Shown here in pieces: positions 22,515 to 35,287 of a DNA stretch of 64,000 bases. The DNA lies in contig NC_079878.1 in assembly GCF_029227915.1 (NCBI RefSeq), forward strand, positions 29,353,501-29,417,500, in the 5' to 3' direction. Below the pieces are notes generated by a model. That model was not told the DNA's origin. It saw only the letters and a program-made list of their open reading frames with translations, and did no database searches. The DNA comes from Hydractinia symbiolongicarpus. Its lineage: Eukaryota; Cnidaria; Hydrozoa; Anthoathecata; Hydractiniidae. Made by a program: the position numbers and the translations under genes. Position 1 is the stretch's first letter; the number at the start of each line of letters is the position of its first letter.

Positions 22515-25170
22515 TTAAATTATCTTTTCACCACTAAAACGCATGAGACTTGTAGTTTTCAAAAATGTTTTCATTTTTGATGAGACTCTGAATAAAAGAA
22601 GTTTAATCGCCGGCAAACGAAAACCCGCGAATTCCCGTAAATCCTGGACTCGGCCCGTATAGTCAAAAGTATACAAAGAAAATACCCAGGGAGTAAACAC
22701 ATTTCCCGAACGATTTTTTAAATTATTTTTTCACCACTAAAACGCATAAGACTTGTAGTTTTCAGGAATGTTTTCATTTTTGATGAGACGCTTAATGAAA
22801 GAAGTTTAATCGCCGGCAAACGAAAACCCGGGATTTCCCGTAAATCCCGAGCTTGGCCCGTATAGTCGAATGTATACAAAGAAAGTACCCTGTGAGTAAA
22901 CTCATTTCTCGAACAATTTTTTAAATTATCTTTTCACCACTAAAACGCATGAGACTTGTAGTTTTCAAAAATGTTTTCATTTTTGATAAGACGCTGAATA
23001 AAAGATGTTTAATCGCCGGCAAACCAAAACCCGCGATTTCCCGTAAATACCGGACTCGGCCCGTATAGTCAAAAGTATACAAAGAAAGTACCCAGGGAGT
23101 AAACGCATTTCCCGAACGATTTTTTAAATTATTTTTTCACCACTAAAACGCATAAGACTTGTAGTTTTCAGGAATGTTTTCATTTTTGATGAGACGCTTA
23201 ATGAAAGAAGTTTAATCGCCGGCAAACGAAAACCCGCGATTTCCCGTAAATCCCGGGCTTGGCCCGTATAGTCGAGTACATACAAAGAAAGTACCCTGTG
23301 AGTAAACTCATTTCCAGAACGATTTTTTAAATTATCTTTTCACCACTAAAACGCATGAGACTTGTAGTTTTCAAAAATGTTTTCATTTTTGATAAGACGC
23401 TGAATAAAGATGTTTAATCGCCGGCAAACCAAAACCCGCGATTTCCCGTAAATCCCGTGCTTGGCCCGTATAGTCGAGTACATACAAAGAAAGTAGCCTG
23501 TGAGTAAACTCATTTCCAAAACGATTTTTCAAATTATCTTTTCACCACTAAAACGCATGAGACTTGTAGTTTTCAAAAATGTTTTCATTTTTGATGAGAC
23601 TCTAAATAAAAGAAGTTTACTCGCCGGCAAACGAAAACCCGCGAATTCCCGTAAATCCCGGGCTTGGCCCGTATAGTCGAATGTATACACAGAAAGTACC
23701 CTGCGAGTAAACTCATTTCCCGAACGATTTTTTAAATTATCTTTTCACCACTAAAACGCATGAGACTTGTAGTTTTCAAAAATGTTTTCATTTTTGATAA
23801 GACGCTGAATAAAAGATGTTTAATCGCCGGCAAACCAAAACCCGCGATTTCCCGTAAATACCGGACTCGGCCCGTATAGTCGAGTACATACAAAGAAAGT
23901 ACCCTGTGAGTAAACTCATTTCCAGAACGATTTTTTATATTATTTTTTCACCACTAAAACGCATGAGACTTGTAGTTTTCAAAAATGTTTTCATTTTTGA
24001 TGAGACTCTGAATAAAAGAAGTTTAATCGCCGGCAAACGAAAACCCGCGAATTCCCGTAAATCCTGGACTCGGCCCGTATAGTGAAAAGTATACAAAGAA
24101 AATACCCAGGGAGCAAACACATTTCCCGAACGATTTTTTAAATTATTTTTTCACCACTAAAACGCATAAGACTTGTAGTTTTCAGGAATGTTTTCACTTT
24201 TGATGAGACGCTTAATGAAAGAAGTTTAATCGCCGGCAAACGAAAACCCGCGATTTCCCGTAAATCCCGAGCTTGGCCCGTATAGTCGAATATATACAAA
24301 GAAAGTACCCTGTGAGTAAACTCATTTCCAGAACGATTTTTTAAATTATCTTTTCACCACTAAAACGCATGAGACTTGTAGTTTTCAAAAATGTTTTCAT
24401 TTTTGATGAGACGCTGAATAAAAGATGTTTAATCGCCGGCAAACGAAAACCCGCGATTTCCGTAAATCCCGGACTCGGCCCGTATAGTCAAAAGTATACA
24501 AAGAAAGTACCCAGGGAGTAAACTCATTTCCCGAACGATTTTTTATATTATTTTTTCACCACTAAAACGCATAAGACTTGTAGTTTTCAGGAATGTTTTC
24601 ATTTTTGATGAGACGCTGAATAAAGATGTTTAATCGCCGGCAAACCAAAACCCGCGATTTCCCGTAAATCCCGTGCTTGGCCTGTATAGTCGAGTACATA
24701 CAAAGAAAGTAGCCTGTGAGTAAACTCATTTCCAGAACGATTTTTTAAATTATCTTTTCACCACTAAAACGCATGAGACTTGTAGTTTTCAAAAATGTTT
24801 TCATTTTTGATGAGACGCTGAATAAAAGATGTTTAATCGCCGGCAAACGAAAACCCGTGATTTCCGTAAATCCCGGACTCGGCCCGTATAGTCAAAAGTA
24901 TACAAAGAAAGTACCCAGGGAGTAAACTCATTTCCCGAACGATTTTTTATACTATTTTTTCACCACTAAAACGCATGAGACTTGTAGTTTTCAGGAATGT
25001 TTTCATTTTTGATGAGACGCTTAATGAAGGAAGTTTAATCGCCGGCAAACGAAAACCCGCGATTTCCCGTAAATCCCGGGCTTGGCCCGTATAGTCGAGT
25101 ACATACAAAGAAAGTACCCTGTGAGTAAACTCATTTCCAGAACGATTTTTTAAATTATCTTTTCACCATT

Positions 25171-25248
25171 AAAACGCATGAGACTTGTAGTTTTCAAAAA
25201 TGTTTTCATAAAACGCATGAGACTTGTAGTTTTAAAAAATGTTTTCAT
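25171..25248 (+). repeat. 39-bp local tandem duplication inside a monomer
   Basis: The segment from AAAACGCATGAG to TGTTTTCAT occurs twice in succession (25171-25209 and 25210-25248), differing only at TTTTCAAAAA/TTTTAAAAAA. The monomer is therefore 39 bp longer than normal. It explains why the local spacing of M monomers (23935 to 27621) is not a multiple of 203. Confidence 0.9.
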
Positions 25249-27620
25249 TTTTGATGAGACGCTGAATAAAAGATGTTTAATCGCCGGCAAACGAAAACCC
25301 GTGATTTCCGTAAATCCCGGACTCGGCCCGTATAGTCAAAAGTATACAAAGAAAGTACCCAGGGAGTAAACTCATTTCCCGAACGATTTTTTATATTATT
25401 TTTTCACCACTAAAACGCATGAGACTTGTAGTTTTCAGGAATGTTTTCATTTTTGATGAGACGCTTAATGAAGGAAGTTTAATCGCCGGCAAACGAAAAC
25501 CCGCGATTTCCCGTAAATCCCGTGCTTGGCCCGTATAGTCGAGTACATACAAAGAAAGTAACCTGTGAGTAAACTCATTTCCAGAACGATTTTTTAAATT
25601 ATCTTTTCACCACTAAAACGCATGAGACTTGTAGTTTTCAAAAATGTTTTCATTTTTGATGAGACTCTGAATAAAAGAAGTTTAATCGCCGGCAAACGAA
25701 AACCCGCGAATTCCCGTAAATCCTGGACTCAGCCCGTATAGTCAAAAGTATACAAAGAAAATACCCAGGGAGTAAACACATTTCCCGAACGATTTTTTAA
25801 ATTATTTTTTCACCACTAAAACGCATAAGACTTGTAGTTTTCAGGAATGTTTTCATTTTTGATGAGACGCTTAATGAAAGAAGTTTAATCGCCGGCAAAC
25901 GAAAACCCGGGATTTCCCGTAAATCCCGAGCTTGGCCCGTATAGTCGAATGTATACAAAGAAAGTACCCTGTGAGTAAACTCATTTCTCGAACAATTTTT
26001 TAAATTATCTTTTCACCACTAAAACGCATGAGACTTGTAGTTTTCAAAAATGTTTTCATTTTTGATAAGACGCTGAATAAAAGATGTTTAATCGCCGGCA
26101 AACCAAAACCCGCGATTTCCCGTAAATACCGGACTCGGCCCGTATAGTCAAAAGTATACAAAGAAAGTACCCAGGGAGTAAACGCATTTCCCGAACGATT
26201 TTTTAAATCATTTTTTCACCACTAAAACGCATGACACTTGTAGTTTTCAGGAATGTTTTCATTTTTGATGAGACGCTTAATGAAAGAAGTTTAATCGCCG
26301 GCAAACGAAAACCCGCGATTTCCCGTAAATCCCGGGCTTGGCCCGTATAGTCGAGTACATACAAAGAAAGTACCCTGTGAGTAAACTCATTTCCAGAACG
26401 ATTTTTTAAATTATCTTTTCACCATTAAAACGCATGAGACTTGTAGTTTTCAAAAATGTTTTCATTTTTGATAAGACGCTGAATAAAGATGTTTAATCGC
26501 CGGCAAACCAAAACCCGCGATTTCCCGTAAATCCCGTGCTTGGCCTGTATAGTCGAGTACATACAAAGAAAGTAGCCTGTGAGTAAACTCATTTCCAGAA
26601 CGATTTTTTAAATTATCTTTTCACCACTAAAACGCATGAGACTTGTAGTTTTCAAAAATGTTTTCATTTTTGATGAGACTCTGAATAAAAGAAGTTTAAT
26701 CGCCGGCAAACGAAAACCCGCGATTTCCGTAAATCCCGGACTCGGCCCGTATAGTCAAAAGTATAAAAAGAAAGTACCCAGGGAGTAAACTCATTTCCCG
26801 AACGATTTTTTATATTATTTTTTCACCACTAAAACGCATGAGACTTGTAATTTTCAGGAATGTTTTCATTTTTGATGAGACGCTTAATGAAGGAAGTTTA
26901 ATCGCCGGCAAACGAAAACCCGTGATTTCCCGTAAATCCCGGGCTTGGCCCGTATAGTCGAGTACATACAAAGAAAGTACCCTGTGAGTAAACTCATTTC
27001 CAGAACGATTTTTTAAATTATCTTTTCACCACTAAAACGCATGAGACTTGTAGTTTTCAAAAATGTTTTCATTTTTGATAAGACGCTGAATAAAGATGTT
27101 TAATCGCCGGCAAACCAAAACCCGCGATTTCCCGTAAATCCCGTGCTTGGCCCGTATAGTCGAGTACATACAAAGAAAGTAGCCTGTGAGTAAACTCATT
27201 TCCAAAACGATTTTTCAAATTATCTTTTCACCACTAAAACGCATGAGACTTGTAGTTTTCAAAAATGTTTTCATTTTGGATGAGACTCTAAATAAAAGAA
27301 GTTTACTCGCCGGCAAACGAAAACCCGCGAATTCCCGTAAATCCCGGGCTTGGCCCGTATAGTCGAATGTATACACAGAAAGTACCCTGTGAGTAAACTC
27401 ATTTCCCGAACGATTTTTTAAATTATCTTTTCACCACTAAAACGCATGAGACTTGTAGTTTTCAAAAATGTTTTCATTTTTGATAAGACGCTGAATAAAA
27501 GATGTTTAATCGCCGGCAAACCAAAACCCGCGATTTCCCGTAAATACCGGACTCGGCCCGTATAGTCGAGTACATACAAAGAAAGTACCCTGTGAGTAAA
27601 CTCATTTCCAGAACGATTTT

Positions 27621-30600
27621 TTAAATTATCTTTTCACCACTAAATTGCATGAGACTTGTAGTTTTCAAAAATGTTTTCATTTTTGATGAGACTCTGAATA
27701 AAAGAAGTTTAATCGCCGGCAAACGAAAACCCGCGAATTCCCGTAAATCCTGGACTCGGCCCGTATAGTGAAAAGTATACAAAGAAAATACCCAGGGAGC
27801 AAACACATTTCCCGAACGATTTTTTAAATTATTTTTTCACCACTTAAACGCATAAGACTTGTAGTTTTCAGGAATGTTTTCATTTTTGATGAGACGCTTA
27901 ATGAAAGAAGTTTAATCGCCGGCAAACGAAAACCCGCGATTTCCCGTAAATCCCGAGCTTGGCCCGTATAGTCGAATATATACAAAGAAAGTACCCTGTG
28001 AGTAAACTCATTTCTCGAACGATTTTTTAAATTATCTTTTCACCACTAAAACGCATGAGACTTGTTGTTTTCAAAAATGTTTTCATTTTTGATGAGACGC
28101 TGAATAAAAGATGTTTAATCGCCGGCAAACGAAAACCCGCAAATTCCGTAAATCCCGGACTCGGCCCGTATAGTCAAAAGTATACAAAGAAAGTACCCAG
28201 GGAGTAAACTCATTTCCCGAACGATTTTTTATATTATTTTTTCACCACTAAAACGCATGAGACTTGTAGTTTTCAGGAATGTTTTCATTTTTGATGAGAC
28301 GCTTAATGAAGGAAGTTTAATCGCCGGCAAACGAAAACCCGCGATTTCCCGTAAATCCCGTGCTTGGCCCGTATAGTCGAGTACATACAAAGAAAGTACC
28401 CTGTGAGTAAACTCATTTCCAGAACGATTTTTTAAATTATCTTTTCACCACTAAAACGCATGAGACTTGTAGTTTTCAAAAATGTTTTCATTTTTGATGA
28501 GACTGTGAATAAAAGAAGTTTAATCGCCGGCAAACGAAAACACGCGAATTCCCGTAAATCCTGGACTCGGCCCGTATAGTCAAAAGTATACAAAGAAAAT
28601 ACCCAGGGAGTAAACACATTTCCCGAACGATTTTTTAAATTATTTTTTCACCACTAAAACGCATAAGACTTGTAGTTTTCAGGAATGTTTTCATTTTTGA
28701 TGAGACGCTTAATGAAAGAAGTTTAATCGCCGGCAAACGAAAACCCGGGATTTCCCGTAAATCCCGAGCTTGGCCCGTATAGTCGAATGTGTACAAAGAA
28801 AGTACCCTGTGAGTAAACTCATTTCTCGAACAATTTTTTAAATTATCTTTTCACCACTAAAACGCATGAGACTTGTAGTTTTCAAAAATGCTTTCATTTT
28901 TGATAAGACGCTGAATAAAAGATGTTTAATCGCCGGCAAACCAAAACCCGCGATTTCCCGTAAATACCGGACTCGGCCCGTATAGTCAAAAGTATACAAA
29001 GAAAGTACCCAGGGAGTAAACGCATTTCCCGAACGATTTTTTAAATTATTTTTTCACCACTAAAACGCATGAGACTTGTAGTTTTCAGGAATGTTTTCAT
29101 TTTTGATGAGACGCTTAATGAAAGAAGTTTAATCGCCGGCAAACGAAAACCCGCGATTTCCCGTAAATCCCGGGCTTGGCCCGTATATTCGAGTACATAC
29201 AAAGAAAGTACCCTGTGAGTAAACTCATTTCCAGAACGATTTTTTAAATTATCTTTTCACCACTAAAACGCATGAGACTTGTAGTTTTCAAAAATGTTTC
29301 CATTTTTGATAAGACGCTGAATAAAGATGTTTAATCGCCGGCAAACCAAAACCCGCGATTTCCCGTAAATCCCGTGCTTGGCCCGTATAGTCGAGTACAT
29401 ACAAAGAAAGTAGCCTGTGAGTAAACTCATTTCCAGAACGATTTTTTAAATTATCTTTTCACCACTAAAACGCATGAGACTTGTAGTTTTCAAAAATGTT
29501 TTCATTTTTGATGAGACTCTGAATAAAAGAAGTTTAATCGCCGGCAAACGAAAACCCGCGAATTCCCGTAAATCCCGGGCTTGGCCCGTATAGTCGAATG
29601 TATACACAGAAAGTACCCTGTGAGTAAACTCATTTCCCGAACGATTTTTTAAATTATCTTTTCACCACTAAAACGCATGAGACTTGTAGTTTTCAAAAAT
29701 GTTTTCATTTTTGATAAGACGCTGAATAAAAGATGTTTAATCGCCGGCAAACCAAAACCCGCGATTTCCCGTAAATACCGGACTCGGCCCGTATAGTCGA
29801 GTACATACAAAGAAAGTACCCTGTGAGTAAACTCATTTCCAGAACGATTTTTTAAATTATCTTTTCACCACTAAAACGCATGAGACTTGTTGTTTTCAAA
29901 AATGTTTTCATTTTTGATGAGACGCTGAATAAAAGATGTTTAATCGCCGGCAAACGAAAACCCGCGATTTCCGTAAATCCCGGACTCGGCCCGTATAGTC
30001 AAAAGTATACAAAGAAAGTACCCAGGGAGTAAACTCATTTCCCGAACGATTTTTTATATTATTTTTTCACCACTAAAACGCATGAGACTTGTAGTTTTCA
30101 GGAATGTTTTCATTTTTGATGAGACGCTTAATGAAGGAAGTTTAATCGCCGGCAAACGAAAACCCGCGATTTCCCGTAAATCCCGTGCTTGGCCCGTATA
30201 GTCGAGTACATACAAAGAAAGTACCCTGTGAGTAAACTCATTTCCAGAACGATTTTTTAAATTATCTTTTCACCACTAAAACGCATGAGACTTGTAGTTT
30301 TCAAAAATGTTTTCATTTTGGATGAGACTCTAAATAAAAGAAGTTTACTCGCCGGCAAACGAAAACCCGCGAATTCCCGTAAATCCCGGGCTTGGCCCGT
30401 ATAGTCGAATGTATACACAGAAAGTACCCTGTGAGTAAACTCATTTCCCGAACGATTTTTTAAATTATCTTTTCACCACTAAAACGCATGAGACTTGTAG
30501 TTTTCAAAAATGTTTTCATTTTTGATAAGACGCTGAATAAAAGATGTTTAATCGCCGGCAAACCAAAACCCGCGATTTCCCGTAAATACCGGACTCGGCC

Positions 30601-30662
30601 CGTATAGTCGAGTACATACAAAGAAAGTACCCTGTGAGTAAACTCATTTCCAGAACGATTTT
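27621..30662 (+). repeat. 15-mer HOR unit (3,042 bp)
   Basis: From one M monomer to the next the order reads M N O P F G H I J K' L O P K L. The length is 15 x 203 minus 3, accounted for by 1-bp losses in O and J types (GATTTCCG, GAATAAAG). O, P and L each occur twice, so the 15-mer itself looks built from shorter HORs by internal duplication. Confidence 0.75.
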
Positions 30663-32691
30663 TTAAATTATCTTTTCACCACTAAAACGCATGAGACTTG
30701 TAGTTTTCAAAAATGTTTTCATTTTTGATGAGACTCTGAATAAAAGAAGTTTAATCGCCGGCAAACGAAAACCCGCGAATTCCCGTAAATCCTGGACTCG
30801 GCCCGTATAGTGAAAAGTATACAAAGAAAATACCCAGGGAGCAAACACATTTCCCGAACGATTTTTTAAATTATTTTTTCACCACTAAAACGCATAAGAC
30901 TTGTAGTTTTCAGGAATGTTTTCATTTTTGATGAGACGCTTAATGAAAGAAGTTTAATCGCCGGCAAACGAAAACCCGCGATTTCCCGTAAATCCCGAGC
31001 TTGGCCCGTATAGTCGAATATATACAAAGAAAGTACCCTGTGAGTAAACTCATTTCTCGAACGATTTTTTAAATTATCTTTTCACCACTAAAACGCATGA
31101 GACTTGTTGTTTTCAAAAATGTTTTCATTTTTGATGAGACGCTGAATAAAAGATGTTTAATCGCCGGCAAACGAAAACCCGCGATTTCCGTAAATCCCGG
31201 ACTCGGCCCGTATAGTCAAAAGTATACAAAGAAAGTACCCAGGGAGTAAACTCATTTCCCGAACGATTTTTTATATTATTTTTTCACCACTAAAACGCAT
31301 GAGACTTGTAGTTTTCAGGAATGTTTTCATTTTTGATGAGACGCTTAATGAAGGAAGTTTAATCGCCGGCAAACGAAAACCCGCGATTTCCCGTAAATCC
31401 CGTGCTTGGCCCGTATAGTCGAGTACATACAAAGAAAGTACCCTGTGAGTAAACTCATTTCCAGAACGATTTTTTAAATTATCTTTTCACCACTAAAACG
31501 CATGAGACTTGTAGTTTTCAAAAATGTTTTCATTTTTGATGAGACTCTGAATAAAAGAAGTTTAATCGCCGGCAAACGAAAACCCGCGAATTCCCGTAAA
31601 TCCTGGACTCGGCCCGTATAGTCAAAAGTATACAAAGAAAATACCCAGGGAGTAAACACATTTCCCGAACGATTTTTTAAATTATTTTTTCACCACTAAA
31701 ATGCATAAGACTTGTAGTTTTCAGGAATGTTTTCATTTTTGATGAGACGCTTAATGAAAGAAGTTTAATCGCCGGCAAACGAAAACCCGCGATTTCCCGT
31801 AAATCCCGTGCTTGGCCCGTATAGTCGAGTACATACAAAGAAAGTACCCTGTGAGTAAACTCATTTCCAGAACGATTTTTTAAATTATCTTTTCACCACT
31901 AAAACGCATGAGACTTGTAGTTTTCAAAAATGTTTTCATTTTTGATGAGACTCTGAATAAAAGAAGTTTAATCGCCGGCAAACGAAAACCCGCGAATTCC
32001 CGTAAATCCTGGACTCGGCCCGTATAGTCAAAAGTATACAAAGAAAATACCCAGGGAGTAAACACATTTCCCGAACGATTTTTTAAATTATTTTTTCACC
32101 ACTAAAACGCATAAGACTTGTAGTTTTCAGGAATGTTTTCATTTTTGATGAGACGCTTAATGAAGGAAGTTTAATCGCCGGCAAACGAAAACCCGCGATT
32201 TCCCGTAAATCCCGTGCTTGGCCCGTATAGTCGAGTACATACAAAGAAAGTACCCTGTGAGTAAACTCATTTCCAGAACGATTTTTTAAATTATCTTTTC
32301 ACCACTAAAACGCATGAGACTTGTAGTTTTCAAAAATGTTTTCATTTTGGATGAGACTCTAAATAAAAGAAGTTTACTCGCCGGCAAACGAAAACCCGCG
32401 AATTCCCGTAAATCCCGGGCTTGGCCCGTATAGTCGAATGTATACACAGAAAGTACCCTGTGAGTAAACTCATTTCCCGAACGATTTTTTAAATTATCTT
32501 TTCACCACTAAAACGCATGAGACTTGTAGTTTTCAAAAATGTTTTCATTTTTGATAAGACGCTGAATAAAAGATGTTTAATCGCCGGCAAACCAAAACCC
32601 GCGATTTCCCGTAAATACCGGACTCGGCCCGTATAGTCGAGTACATACAAAGAAAGTACCCTGTGAGTAAACTCATTTCCAGAACGATTTT
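30663..32691 (+). repeat. 10-mer HOR derivative (2,029 bp)
   Basis: The order is M N O P F G F G K L, then the next M. Compared with the 15-mer, the H-to-P interior is missing and the F-G dimer is doubled (F starts near 31474 and 31880, 406 bp apart). Length is 10 x 203 minus 1. Confidence 0.75.
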
Positions 32692-35190
32692 TTAAATTAT
32701 CTTTTCACCACTAAAACGCATGAGACTTGTAGTTTTCAAAAATGTTTTCATTTTTGATGAGACTCTGAATAAAAGAAGTTTAATCGCCGGCAAACGAAAA
32801 CCCGCGAATTCCCGTAAATCCTGGACTCGGCCCGTATAGTGAAAAGTATACAAAGAAAATACCCAGGGAGCAAACACATTTCCCGAACGATTTTTTAAAT
32901 TATTTTTTCACCACTAAAACGCATAAGACTTGTAGTTTTCAGGAATGTTTTCATTTTTGATGAGACGCTTAATGAAAGAAGTTTAATCGCCGGCAAACGA
33001 AAACCCGCGATTTCCCGTAAATCCCGAGCTTGGCCCGTATAGTCGAATATATACAAAGAAAGTACCCTGTGAGTAAACTCATTTCTCGAACGATTTTTTA
33101 AATTATCTTTTCACCACTAAAACGCATGAGACTTGTTGTTTTCAAAAATGTTTTCATTTTTGATGAGACGCTGAATAAAAGATGTTTAATCGCCGGCAAA
33201 CGAAAACCCGCGATTTCCGTAAATCCCGGACTCGGCCCGTATAGTCAAAAGTATACAAAGAAAGTACCCAGGGAGTAAACTCATTTCCCGAACGATTTTT
33301 TATATTATTTTTTCACCACTAAAACGCATGAGACTTGTAGTTTTCAGGAATGTTTTCATTTTTGATGAGACGCTTAATGAAGGAAGTTTAATCGCCGGCA
33401 AACGAAAACCCGCGATTTCCCGTAAATCCCGTGCTTGGCCCGTATAGTCGAGTACATACAAAGAAAGTACCCTGTGAGTAAACTCATTTCCAGAACGATT
33501 TTTTAAATTATCTTTTCACCACTAAAACGCATGAGACTTGTAGTTTTCAAAAATGTTTTCATTTTTGATGAGACTCTGAATAAAAGAAGTTTAATCGCCG
33601 GCAAACGAAAACCCGCGAATTCCCGTAAATCCTGGACTCGGCCCGTATAGTCAAAAGTATACAAAGAAAATACCCAGGGAGTAAACACATTTCCCGAACG
33701 ATTTTTTAAATTATTTTTTCACCACTAAAACGCATAAGACTTGTAGTTTTCAGGAATGTTTTCATTTTTGATGAGACGCTTAATGAAAGAAGTTTAATCG
33801 CCGGCAAACGAAAACCCGGGATTTCCCGTAAATCCCGAGCTTGGCCCGTATAGTCGAATGTGTACAAAGAAAGTACCCTGTGAGTAAACTCATTTCTCGA
33901 ACAATTTTTTAAATTATCTTTTCACCACTAAAACGCATGAGACTTGTAGTTTTCAAAAATGCTTTCATTTTTGATAAGACGCTGAATAAAAGATGTTTAA
34001 TCGCCGGCAAACCAAAACCCGCGATTTCCCGTAAATACCGGACTCGGCCCGTATAGTCAAAAGTATACAAAGAAAGTACCCAGGGAGTAAACGCATTTCC
34101 CGAACGATTTTTTAAATTATTTTTTCACCACTAAAACGCATGAGACTTGTAGTTTTCAGGAATGTTTTCATTTTTGATGAGACGCTTAATGAAAGAAGTT
34201 TAATCGCCGGCAAACGAAAACCCGCGATTTCCCGTAAATCCCGGGCTTGGCCCGTATAGTCGAGTACATACAAAGAAAGTACCTTGTGAGTAAACTCATT
34301 TCCAGAACGATTTTTTAAATTATCTTTTCACCACTAAAACGCATGAGACTTGTAGTTTTCAAAAATGTTTTCATTTTTGATAAGACGCTGAATAAAGATG
34401 TTTAATCGCCGGCAAACCAAAACCCGCGATTTCCCGTAAATCCCGTGCTTGGCCCGTATAGTCGAGTACATACAAAGAAAGTAGCCTGTGAGTAAACTCA
34501 TTTCCAGAACGATTTTTTAAATTATCTTTTCACCACTAAAACGCATGAGACTTGTAGTTTTCAAAAATGTTTTCATTTTTGATGAGACTCTGAATAAAAG
34601 AAGTTTAATCGCCGGCAAACGAAAACCCGCGAATTCCCGTAAATCCCGGGCTTGGCCCGTATAGTCGAATGTATACACAGAAAGTACCCTGTGAGTAAAC
34701 TCATTTCCCGAACGATTTTTTAAATTATCTTTTCACCACTAAAACGCATGAGACTTGTAGTTTTCAAAAATGTTTTCATTTTTGATAAGACGCTGAATAA
34801 AAGATGTTTAATCGCCGGCAAACCAAAACCCGCGATTTCCCGTAAATACCGGACTCGGCCCGTATAGTCGAGTACATACAAAGAAAGTACCCTGTGAGTA
34901 AACTCATTTCCAGAACGATTTTTTAAATTATCTTTTCACCACTAAAACGCATGAGACTTGTTGTTTTCAAAAATGTTTTCATTTTTGATGAGACGCTGAA
35001 TAAAAGATGTTTAATCGCCGGCAAACGAAAACCCGCGATTTCCGTAAATCCCGGACTCGGCCCGTATAGTCAAAAGTATACAAAGAAAGTACCCAGGGAG
35101 TAAACTCATTTCCCGAACGATTTTTTATATTATTTTTTCACCACTAAAACGCATGAGACTTGTAGTTTTCAGGAATGTTTTCATTTTTGA

Positions 35191-35199
35191 TGAGACTCT
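35191..35199 (+). repeat. Target-site duplication, left copy
   Basis: TGAGACTCT immediately before the insert. The partner TCAGACTCT at 35279-35287 follows the poly(A). The 9-bp duplication plus 79-bp insert totals 88 bp, exactly the excess in the local HOR length (33503 to the virtual F start at 35213 is 8 monomers minus 2, plus 88). Confidence 0.75.
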
Positions 35200-35278
35200 T
35201 GTCGATTTAAATTAGTTATTTAATTACTATTGTATCTATCGACGTTAAATAAAGAGAAAATCAAAAAAAAAAAAAAAA
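35200..35278 (+). mobile_element. Retroposed fragment with poly(A) tail, inserted in satellite
   Basis: This is the only non-satellite sequence in the window. It is 79 bp: about 63 bp of AT-rich sequence, then A16 (35263-35278). AATAAA lies at 35248-35253, 9 nt before the tail. It is flanked by TGAGACTCT (35191-35199) and TCAGACTCT (35279-35287), a 9-bp target-site duplication with one mismatch, or 7 bp if only AGACTCT counts. Tail, signal and duplication fit a 5'-truncated cDNA made by LINE-type target-primed reverse transcription. I do not recognise the source; it could be a SINE, LINE 3' end or gene 3' UTR. GTCGAT (35201-35206) and ATCGAC (35238-35243) form an inverted repeat. Confidence 0.85.
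35248..35253 (+). promoter_or_regulatory. AATAAA polyadenylation signal in the insert
   Basis: Canonical hexamer 9 nt upstream of the A16 tract. Its position, slightly short of the usual 10-30 nt, suggests that the insert derives from the 3' end of a polyadenylated RNA. Confidence 0.65.
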
Positions 35279-35287
35279 TCAGACTCT
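35279..35287 (+). repeat. Target-site duplication, right copy
   Basis: TCAGACTCT directly after the A16 tail, with one mismatch to the left copy. The satellite continues in register as an F-type monomer (GAATAAAAGAAG). Confidence 0.75.

Noticed and set aside
25178-25369. Plus-strand 63-codon frame over the 39-bp duplication
   Set aside because: It arises because the duplication (39 = 3 x 13) keeps frame within one monomer; nothing suggests coding.
35200-35280. DNA transposon or LTR element
   Set aside because: There are no terminal inverted repeats at both ends and no LTR pair. The A16 tail with a target duplication favours retroposition.
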